DNA from: JBPYCR01 sp051846935 | GTDB taxonomy: Bacteria > Bacillota > Bacilli > Bacillales > Amphibacillaceae | Assembly (NCBI RefSeq): GCF_051846935.1 | Contig: NZ_JBPYCS010000038.1 | Coordinates: 1 to 19,320 of the forward strand | Direction of reading: 5' to 3' | DNA: 19,320 nt | Shown here: positions 14,557-19,320 of the stretch, piece by piece | Layout: every line of letters starts with the position of its first letter | How positions within the stretch are numbered: position 1 is the stretch's first letter | Position numbers and translations under genes: made by a program | The notes under the pieces: model-generated | Seen by the model: only the letters and a program-made list of their open reading frames with translations | The model's database searches: none | Told to the model about the DNA's origin: nothing

Positions 14557-14979
14557 ATGACTTTAGCTACAGAACAAATCGCCTATAATATTAAATTTTT
14601 CCGCGAGCAAAACAATTGGACACAAAAGGAGCTCGCTAATAAACTGTTGCTTTCTCGATCTGTTGTGGCAAAATGGGAGAGCAATGCTACTATGCCTGAT
14701 ATTACTACTCTATTGAAATTAAGTAATGTATTCAATGTAACGCTTGACCACTTAGTAGGTAATTATTCATTTCAAAATGATCTTTTAAAGGAATTCAAAC
14801 GAATTTACAGCTCGACTTCAAAATCATTCGATGTGGAAGTTGTTGAGTTAATAGAATACTTGATGACACATCCAAACTTTAAAAATTACATATACCGATT
14901 AAAAAACTTACCATTAAAAAGACAGCAATCCATTCATAAGCTCTTTCATCAACTAATTGAACAGTATGAACAAACTTAA
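14557..14979 (+). CDS. XRE-family transcriptional regulator
   Basis: A 140-residue DNA-binding protein. The N-terminal lambda-repressor-like helix-turn-helix covers about residues 8-67 (IAYNIKFFREQNNWTQKELA, then LSRSVVAKWESNATMPDI and LLKLSNVFNVTLDHLVG), the classic Cro/C1 pattern. The C-terminal part (70-140) is helical and charged, with no known ligand or membrane domain. The in-frame TGA at 14551 shows the frame cannot begin earlier than ATG 14557. The ribosome site is weak (GGATGAAGA). It is a single gene with its own promoter and a strong terminator, so its targets are probably elsewhere or itself. Confidence 0.85.
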   Translation: MTLATEQIAYNIKFFREQNNWTQKELANKLLLSRSVVAKWESNATMPDITTLLKLSNVFNVTLDHLVGNYSFQNDLLKEFKRIYSSTSKSFDVEVVELIEYLMTHPNFKNYIYRLKNLPLKRQQSIHKLFHQLIEQYEQT

Positions 14980-14998
14980 TTTAACGGTAGTAACTAAC

Positions 14999-15032
14999 GA
15001 GATCTGGATAAATTTATTCAGGTCTCTTTTTT
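14999..15032 (+). terminator. Terminator after the XRE gene
   Basis: GAGATCTG (14999-15006) pairs with CAGGTCTC (15019-15026), with one G-T pair; the loop itself is a palindrome (ATAAATTTAT). T6 follows. Confidence 0.85.
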
Positions 15033-15039
15033 AAAATTA

Positions 15040-15735
15040 TTTTACTACTCCATATACTGTACGTACAGAGGTTGGCATATTTTGGGGGTTCTCCTAAAAC
15101 GAGCAGTCGCCACCTCTCGTTCCAAATAACTATAAGGCTTCCGTAAATTATAGAACATACGTTCTATGTTGGCAAGCTTAAACAAATAATAAAGACTCGT
15201 TAATCCGTTATATTATGTTATACACCATATAATATCATGATTGTCGACTGGATACTGTATAGATTTATGGAATGTATTTACTTAGAATAGAAGAAGGGCA
15301 AACAAGCAAAACAAACATTATTTGTGCTCAGTCGAGTTGATTGGAACGCAAGGTGGCGACTCCCGCGGAACGCGTCCACCTTACGTTCCAATCAACGATA
15401 GAATAAATCATAATAAAAGGCATAGACGCACCATGTACGACTATACCAACTTTTTAATAAACGTTCATCGCTACTAGCACGACACTAAAGGTGGCTCCTT
15501 ATCATTAACAAAAAGACTTTGCTCAAAAAATGATCTTTTTTCAGTTGCCTCACGAATGGAAGCTGAGAGAACTCAGCAAGAGAAAGATAATCGGTGAGAT
15601 TCCAATACGCTAGGAATCTCACCAGTCTCCCGCGAAAAGCAAGCATATGCTAGCGCCGCTAACTATGGTGTATTAAAGATTTTAAATATCCCCCACAAAA
15701 AAGTGACTCAATCCTTCCAACATATCGTTTACCCG
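15040..15735. repeat. Gene-free block of palindromic repeats
   Basis: About 700 bases with no credible gene. From left to right: an inverted copy of the repeat TTGGAACGnnAGGTGGCGACT (15105-15125, minus); a 7-bp palindrome with a LexA-like core (15150-15167); the direct copy of that repeat (15341-15361), within a 21-bp hairpin (15336-15356 with 15376-15396, one mismatch); GCTGAG/CTCAGC (15562-15577); a perfect 10-bp hairpin GTGAGATTCC/GGAATCTCAC (15594-15622); the palindrome AGCATATGCT near 15646; and at 15684-15714 the 31-base motif shared with 610-640. It looks like a landing zone for Bacillaceae-type intergenic repeats. Confidence 0.6.
15336..15396. repeat. Long hairpin repeat, 21-bp arms
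   Basis: Arms 15336-15356 and 15376-15396 match at 20 of 21 positions, around a 19-base GC-rich loop with CCGCGG. There is no T run, so it is not a standard terminator. It resembles the GC-rich palindromic repeats spread through Bacillaceae intergenic DNA. Confidence 0.7.
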
Positions 15736-15739
15736 TACA

Positions 15740-16483
15740 TTATGTTACCGTTATTCTCCTTAATAATAAGAAGGATAAAATGTACAGCACGAAAGCTACT
15801 CCTACTAATTGGACAAAAAATATAATACTAAAGTTTTGAAAAATAGTCACTAGGAAGTCCCATAGCCAGCCATCCGCCATCCCAATAATAAATAGTAAAC
15901 CAATAACACCGATAAAACTAAACCCTCCGATAAGTTTATATCGGAAAAAAACAAGGCCTAAAATAAAACCAGCAGTAAGTAAGAAAAATGAGACCGAAGT
16001 ATCGATTACGAATCGTGTCATCCACGTATCCTGGACAAAATAAGCTAGATGATTAAACGAAAAAGACTGCTCTCCATCGGAAATGATAAACATACTACGA
16101 GCATTATTTGAAACGGAATTTCCTCCAAAAAACTTGTACATATACGTTACAATAGAGTGGATCGTATTTGCAAAAAGTGCATTAAAAGCAGCTATACTTA
16201 TAAAGTGAATACCAATACTTGTAAATAAGTTCTTCCTTGTGGAGCCCATTTTTATTAAAAAAGGGATGTATCCTTTAACGGTTAATTGTCCAACAATTGC
16301 TGCAAATACATAAATAGGAAAAGCTAAATTAAACACAATAACGGACGTGGTATCTTTAACAAATACAAGCTCAAAAGCGATCGTAACAACTAAAATACTT
16401 AACAAAATAATCCAAAAAATTTTCAAAGAATACATGACATGTGTTGTTAAATAGTATAAGGAGCCTTTTATTTGTCGGTCCAT
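15740..16483 (-). CDS. ABC transporter permease, YtrC/D-like
   Basis: A 247-residue polytopic membrane protein and third gene of the GntR-ATPase-permease operon. About six hydrophobic segments are seen, at about 18-40, 48-70, 86-112, 160-180, 186-206 and 215-241, with a polar stretch around 113-155 that may be extracellular. It has no ATP-binding motif, so it should form the membrane channel for the neighbouring ATPase. The substrate is unknown; YtrA-type operons are often induced by cell-wall-active compounds, which is only an inference here. The start is ATG 16483, immediately after the ATPase stop codon, and its ribosome site AGGAGGGAG lies within the end of the ATPase gene. No clear terminator follows. 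Confidence 0.8.
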   Translation of the reverse strand: MDRQIKGSLYYLTTHVMYSLKIFWIILLSILVVTIAFELVFVKDTTSVIVFNLAFPIYVFAAIVGQLTVKGYIPFLIKMGSTRKNLFTSIGIHFISIAAFNALFANTIHSIVTYMYKFFGGNSVSNNARSMFIISDGEQSFSFNHLAYFVQDTWMTRFVIDTSVSFFLLTAGFILGLVFFRYKLIGGFSFIGVIGLLFIIGMADGWLWDFLVTIFQNFSIIFFVQLVGVAFVLYILSFLLLRRITVT

Positions 16484-17338
16484 TTATGCTCCCTCCTTTT
16501 CCGTTAAATAGATCATTAACTCCTGAATAGGGACACCTTCTACTTTTAAACCAGCTGCAATCGCTTCTTGTGGATCACCAAAGACATAAGCATTCATCAT
16601 ACCTGCTAATTCTTTTTTCTGGATCACCTTTTTACTCGTAATAAAAGATTGAACGCTTGCAACTGAGCCTGTTACGGCATACGTTTGATCCCGTAACGTA
16701 TCTGCACCCTCTTGTAATACTAACTCACCAGCCTGTAATATCAGTACTTCTTCAAACAGAAGGCTCACTTCGTCAATTAAGTGGGTAGAGAAAATTATCG
16801 TTCGTTTTTCTGATTCGTATTCTTCCAAAAGTATTTCATAAAACTTTTTGCGTGCTGCTGCATCAAGCCCGATATACGGTTCATCAAAAATTGTTATTTC
16901 GGCTTTGCTTGCCAATGCTACAATAATTCCAAGCGCGGATTCCATTCCTTTTGACAACGTCTTCACTTTTGCATTTAAACTTAATTTATAATGTGCAAGC
17001 AGCTCTATCGCCAATTCATTATCCCATTTTGGATAAAATAAAGAATACGTACGTAACACCTGCTTTATTTTTGAATCTTTATGAAAGTTGCCTCCTTCTT
17101 TAATTAGGCAGACTTTTTTTGTTATATTACGATTATCAAATGGAGATTCTCCATCAATAAAAATTTCTCCACTCGTTTGCAAATTGTGACCTGCTAAAAT
17201 TTCCATGAAAGTCGTTTTTCCAGCTCCGTTTCTTCCGAGCAAGCCGTATATCTTTGGTTCTTTCAACGTAAACGACACGTTATTCAAAGCGTAATTAGAG
17301 TTATACTTTTTACAAATGTGCTTAACTTCAATTTTCAT
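16484..17338 (-). CDS. ABC transporter ATP-binding protein, YtrB-like
   Basis: A 284-residue ATPase subunit. Walker A is GRNGAGKTT (35-43), the signature is LSKGM (128-132, the LSKGM form seen in YtrB/CcmA-like proteins), Walker B is ITIFDEP (148-154), D-loop aspartate is 159 and switch histidine is 186 (THLIDE). The Q-loop position reads CLIKEGGNF (77-85), without the usual glutamine. A C-terminal extension of about 80 residues follows, as in YtrB-like subunits. The start is ATG 17338 and overlaps the gntR stop as ATGA; AGGAGGGG within gntR is the ribosome site. It is therefore translationally coupled to the regulator on one side and the permease on the other. Confidence 0.9.
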   Translation of the reverse strand: MKIEVKHICKKYNSNYALNNVSFTLKEPKIYGLLGRNGAGKTTFMEILAGHNLQTSGEIFIDGESPFDNRNITKKVCLIKEGGNFHKDSKIKQVLRTYSLFYPKWDNELAIELLAHYKLSLNAKVKTLSKGMESALGIIVALASKAEITIFDEPYIGLDAAARKKFYEILLEEYESEKRTIIFSTHLIDEVSLLFEEVLILQAGELVLQEGADTLRDQTYAVTGSVASVQSFITSKKVIQKKELAGMMNAYVFGDPQEAIAAGLKVEGVPIQELMIYLTEKEGA

Positions 17339-17703
17339 GAGCGCTGTCCCCTCCTAACCATTTTCACTAATTGTTCCTCTGTTATGTTTAGTTTCTTCGC
17401 TTCTTTACTTAAAGGTAGTATATAATTTGTGAAAAATTGATCCTTTCTTTTTTCCATTAGATCTGCACGTGCATTTTCTGTTACGAACATACCTATTCCC
17501 CTCCGTTTAACTAAAACGTTCTCGGCAACAAGCTCATTAATCCCTTTAGCAGCTGTAGCCGGATTTATTTTATAAAACTTTGCAAACTCGTTTGTTGATG
17601 GTACACGTTCTCCTGCCTGTATCGACGCATCTATAATGGAATCCTCGATATACTCTTTTATTTGCATATAAATTGGTTTACTTTCATCAAATTTAATTCT
17701 CAT
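17335..17703 (-). CDS. GntR-family regulator, YtrA subfamily
   Basis: A 122-residue repressor-type regulator. The GntR winged helix fills residues 10-75: PIYMQIKEYIEDSI, the segment AGERVPSTNEFAKFYKINPA, and the wing with VLVKRRGIGMFVTENA. The tail of about 45 residues is short and helical, which is the mark of the YtrA subfamily (no FadR or UbiC effector domain). It is first in the operon with an ABC ATPase and permease, the standard YtrA arrangement. The start is ATG 17703, seven bases after GGAG. A 10-bp palindromic operator overlies its promoter, so autoregulation is likely. Confidence 0.9.
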   Translation of the reverse strand: MRIKFDESKPIYMQIKEYIEDSIIDASIQAGERVPSTNEFAKFYKINPATAAKGINELVAENVLVKRRGIGMFVTENARADLMEKRKDQFFTNYILPLSKEAKKLNITEEQLVKMVRRGQRS

Positions 17704-17724
17704 ATTATCACTCCGACGTCAATT

Positions 17725-17748
17725 GGTTAGTTACCAGTGTAATTAACC
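17725..17748. promoter_or_regulatory. Operator palindrome of the GntR-ABC operon
   Basis: GGTTAGTTAC (17725-17734) and GTAATTAACC (17739-17748) are inverted copies matching at 9 of 10 positions, with a four-base centre. The palindrome overlaps the -10 and start region of the operon promoter and fits binding by the encoded YtrA-type dimer. Confidence 0.7.
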
Positions 17749-17774
17749 ATATAACTAATTGTAACTATTGTCAA
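17746..17774 (-). promoter_or_regulatory. Promoter of the GntR-ABC operon
   Basis: On the minus strand there is a perfect TTGACA (17769-17774), a 17-base spacer and TATGGT (17746-17751). The -10 is partly covered by the operator. Confidence 0.7.
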
Positions 17775-17805
17775 CTACCTCTCCTAAAAGTAAAATTAAA
17801 AAAAC

Positions 17806-17848
17806 AAAAAAACAACTCAAAATTGCGTATTTTTTCGAGTTGTTTTTT
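17806..17848 (-). terminator. Terminator after the RHH gene
   Basis: AAAAAACAACTC (17807-17818) pairs with GAGTTGTTTTTT (17837-17848). A and T runs on both sides could let it work in both directions. It lies 38 bases after the stop of the leftward RHH gene and upstream of the GntR promoter. Confidence 0.75.
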
Positions 17849-17885
17849 GACGAGTATTTTTGATAGACTCACTAATAGAAGCAGT

Positions 17886-18059
17886 TTATTCACCTATTTT
17901 TTTATTCTCACTTTTTGGCAGTCTTCCTGCTCGATTTGATGATTCACGGAGCAAGTATTCAATATGGCTATTAACACTGCGAAATTCATCTTTTGCCCAT
18001 TTTTCCAAGATATCATACAATTTGGGGTCTAAACGCAATGGAAATTGTTTTTTTTTCAT
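17886..18059 (-). CDS. Small ribbon-helix-helix (Arc/MetJ-type) protein
   Basis: A 57-residue putative DNA-binding protein. The beta strand KKQFPLRLD (residues 3-11), helix PKLYDILEKWAKDE (12-25), the turn RSVN, and helix SHIEYLLRES (31-40) make a full Arc-like fold; two chains would form the dimer. The tail is basic. The start is ATG 18059, after GAGGGG; the frame is open upstream to 18113, but without a ribosome site. It follows the SPFH gene in the same direction with only a tiny ORF between, and a terminator after it closes the unit. No toxin gene is adjacent, so an antitoxin role is not supported. Confidence 0.75.
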   Translation of the reverse strand: MKKKQFPLRLDPKLYDILEKWAKDEFRSVNSHIEYLLRESSNRAGRLPKSENKKIGE

Positions 18060-18131
18060 AATACCCCTCTTTATTACCGATTCACAATCACATATGCCTA
18101 TTAAGTTATGCATTTTAGCTACTTTCTTGTT

Positions 18132-18245
18132 CTAATCGGCTTTTAAACTTTTTATTTCGTTGCAGACTTGTCCGAATGCTTTTTCTAATTTATATTTCAA
18201 ACGGTTTTTTTCAGCTTTTTTAGATAAGTATAGAAAAAGCTTCAT
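18132..18245 (-). CDS. Tiny ORF, 37 residues, between SPFH and RHH genes
   Basis: I do not recognise it. It starts at ATG 18245, 32 bases after the SPFH stop, ends at TAG 18132, and lies in the same direction as both neighbours. The peptide is lysine-rich and mostly helical in composition (MKLFLYLSKKAEKNRLKYKL, then a GQVCNEIKSLK tail). The ribosome site is poor: AGGA lies about 14 bases upstream. It fills an otherwise empty 218-base gap inside an apparent operon, which is the main reason to list it. It may be chance. Confidence 0.3.
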   Translation of the reverse strand: MKLFLYLSKKAEKNRLKYKLEKAFGQVCNEIKSLKAD

Positions 18246-18277
18246 GCGATATTTATTTTTTCCTGAGCCTTTGAAAA

Positions 18278-19123
18278 TTACTGATAGAGAGAGCCCGTAT
18301 TAATAACTGGCTGAGCACCATGATCGGATACAATTGCAACAAGCAAATTATTAATCATCGCAACTCTTCTTTCATCATCCAACTCAATGACAGCTTCTTT
18401 TTCCATCCGTTCAATCGCATCCTGTACCATACCAACAGCACCTTCAACAATTTTTTTTCGTGCGGCAATAATAGCACTTGCCTGCTGGCGCTGAAGCATC
18501 GCTTGCGCAATTTCAGTCGAATATGCTAAATGCGTTAATCGGGCTTCTATAATTTCTACTCCGGCTACTTTTAGCCGATCCTGCACCTCTCGTTTTAATT
18601 CTCCAGAAATCTCTTCAGCATTGCCGCGCAATGTTAGTTCCGTATTCTCAAACGTATCGTATGGATATTTAGTTGCTACAGCGCGAATCGCAGTTTCACT
18701 TTGTATCTCTACAAATTGTTCATACCGATCAACATCAAACACTGCTTTTGCCGAATCGACAACTTTAAATACAATTACAGCAGCAATCTCAATAGGATTT
18801 CCATTTACATCATTCACTTTTAGCCGCTTGCTATTAAAATTACGTACGCGCAAGGAGATTGTTTTCCGTATTGTAAATGGGATAGTAATAACAATCCCTT
18901 CCTGTCGTATACTTCCCATATATTTACCAAGAAAGATAACGACGACAGATTGATTAGGCTGTACGAGTGTTATCCCTGTTCCCAACGTAATTGCAACAAT
19001 TAAACAAATTGCAGCAATAATATATTGCCCTTCCAGTATGCTAAAAAAACTACAAGCTAGAAGTACAGCAATAATAAAAATTCCTAAAAACCCATTAATA
19101 GACCACGCAGCTTTCTCTCTCAT
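18278..19123 (-). CDS. SPFH/band-7 domain membrane protein
   Basis: A 281-residue member of the stomatin/prohibitin/flotillin superfamily, proteins that oligomerise at the membrane and organise membrane microdomains or proteolysis. Two hydrophobic segments (about residues 9-27 and 32-52) precede the band-7 domain, which starts near VQPNQSVVVIFLGKYMGSIR and runs to about residue 225 with FKVVDSAKAVFDVDRYEQFV, QSETAIRAVATKYPYD and AQAMLQRQQASAIIAARKKI. The tail is helical. No NfeD-type partner is adjacent. The start is ATG 19123, about seven bases after GGGGTG; the in-frame GTG at 19132 is inside that ribosome site. It leads a unit with a tiny ORF and an RHH gene. Confidence 0.88.
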   Translation of the reverse strand: MREKAAWSINGFLGIFIIAVLLACSFFSILEGQYIIAAICLIVAITLGTGITLVQPNQSVVVIFLGKYMGSIRQEGIVITIPFTIRKTISLRVRNFNSKRLKVNDVNGNPIEIAAVIVFKVVDSAKAVFDVDRYEQFVEIQSETAIRAVATKYPYDTFENTELTLRGNAEEISGELKREVQDRLKVAGVEIIEARLTHLAYSTEIAQAMLQRQQASAIIAARKKIVEGAVGMVQDAIERMEKEAVIELDDERRVAMINNLLVAIVSDHGAQPVINTGSLYQ

Positions 19124-19163
19124 TTTTAACACCCCATAGTAGTTGAAATTTTGTTATATCAAT

Positions 19164-19192
19164 ATGATATCATTTATGTATAAATTTGTAAA
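19164..19192 (-). promoter_or_regulatory. Promoter of the SPFH unit
   Basis: On the minus strand there is TTTACA (19187-19192), a 17-base spacer and TATCAT (19164-19169), about 40 bases before the start codon. Confidence 0.55.
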
Positions 19193-19205
19193 TTAATAAT
19201 GCGAT

Positions 19206-19320
19206 TTAAGAACTGCTTTTCAATAGTCCATCCAACGGACTTTTTTCTGGAATAATATAATAATCCTTACCATTCGTAGTTACAACGATATCGCCAAATA
19301 CAGCTGTCGAATAAATATGA
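19206..19320 (-). CDS. 3' end of an unidentified leftward gene (partial)
   Basis: An open minus-strand frame enters from the right edge and ends at TAA 19206-19208. The last residues read STAVFGDIVVTTNGKDYYII and then PEKSPLDGLLKSSS. About 37 residues are visible, with no recognised motif, and the start lies outside the window. Its stop is 14 bases before the -35 of the SPFH promoter, with no terminator between. The reading is likely real, because the other two minus frames are closed here. Confidence 0.5.
   Translation of the reverse strand, partial: HIYSTAVFGDIVVTTNGKDYYIIPEKSPLDGLLKSSS

Noticed and set aside
15040..15735. CRISPR array in the repeat block
   Set aside because: Repeats are inverted and irregularly spaced, with different sequences; there are no regular repeat-spacer units and no cas genes.
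17886..18059. Antitoxin of a toxin-antitoxin pair
   Set aside because: No toxin-like gene adjoins the RHH gene; the neighbour is an SPFH protein and a tiny lysine-rich ORF of doubtful status.

Overview
The window looks like a chromosomal segment of a low-GC, Gram-positive, endospore-forming member of the Bacillaceae. The signs are AT-rich DNA, strong GGAGG-type ribosome sites, a gamma-type SASP gene with a sigma-G-like promoter, PerR with a near-perfect Per box, and a gene order (from memory) close to the Bacillus subtilis segment yfhF-recX-yfhH ... yfhP-mutY ... sspE-ntdP(ygaC)-ygaD ... perR-ygzB-rrn. Halotolerant genera such as Virgibacillus or Oceanobacillus are a guess from style and repeats, not a firm call.

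Layout. Bases 1-266 hold the tandem promoters and leader of an rRNA operon reading left; the 16S gene should begin just outside the window. A repeat-bearing spacer (about 267-1050) follows, then ygzB and a fused pabB-pabC gene reading right. These meet perR and a PduO-type adenosyltransferase gene, reading left, at a bidirectional terminator. Leftward genes continue: a small K+ channel, the ABC exporter YgaD, the nucleotide phosphatase NtdP, a 57-residue basic ORF, sspE and mutY. The membrane protein YfhP reads right from the mutY promoter region. After a palindromic intergenic repeat come yfhH and recX (leftward, overlapping) and the divergent epimerase yfhF.

The right part is more accessory. 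It has a GNAT acetyltransferase behind a structured 5' leader (13274-13452), an orphan 94-residue protein, an XRE regulator, and about 700 bases of palindromic repeats without a gene. Next is a self-regulated-looking GntR(YtrA type)-ABC ATPase-permease operon with a clear operator, then a leftward set made of an SPFH/band-7 membrane protein, a tiny ORF and a ribbon-helix-helix protein. The last bases carry the 3' end of an unidentified leftward gene.

How the genes fit together: perR handles peroxide stress; mutY, recX and ntdP act on DNA and nucleotide quality; sspE serves the spore; pabBC feeds folate synthesis. The rest are membrane and transport units under local regulators. The least explained signals are the alternating-helix leader before the GNAT gene, with a tRNA-like core, and two loci that share a 31-base repeat and carry nested inverted repeats.
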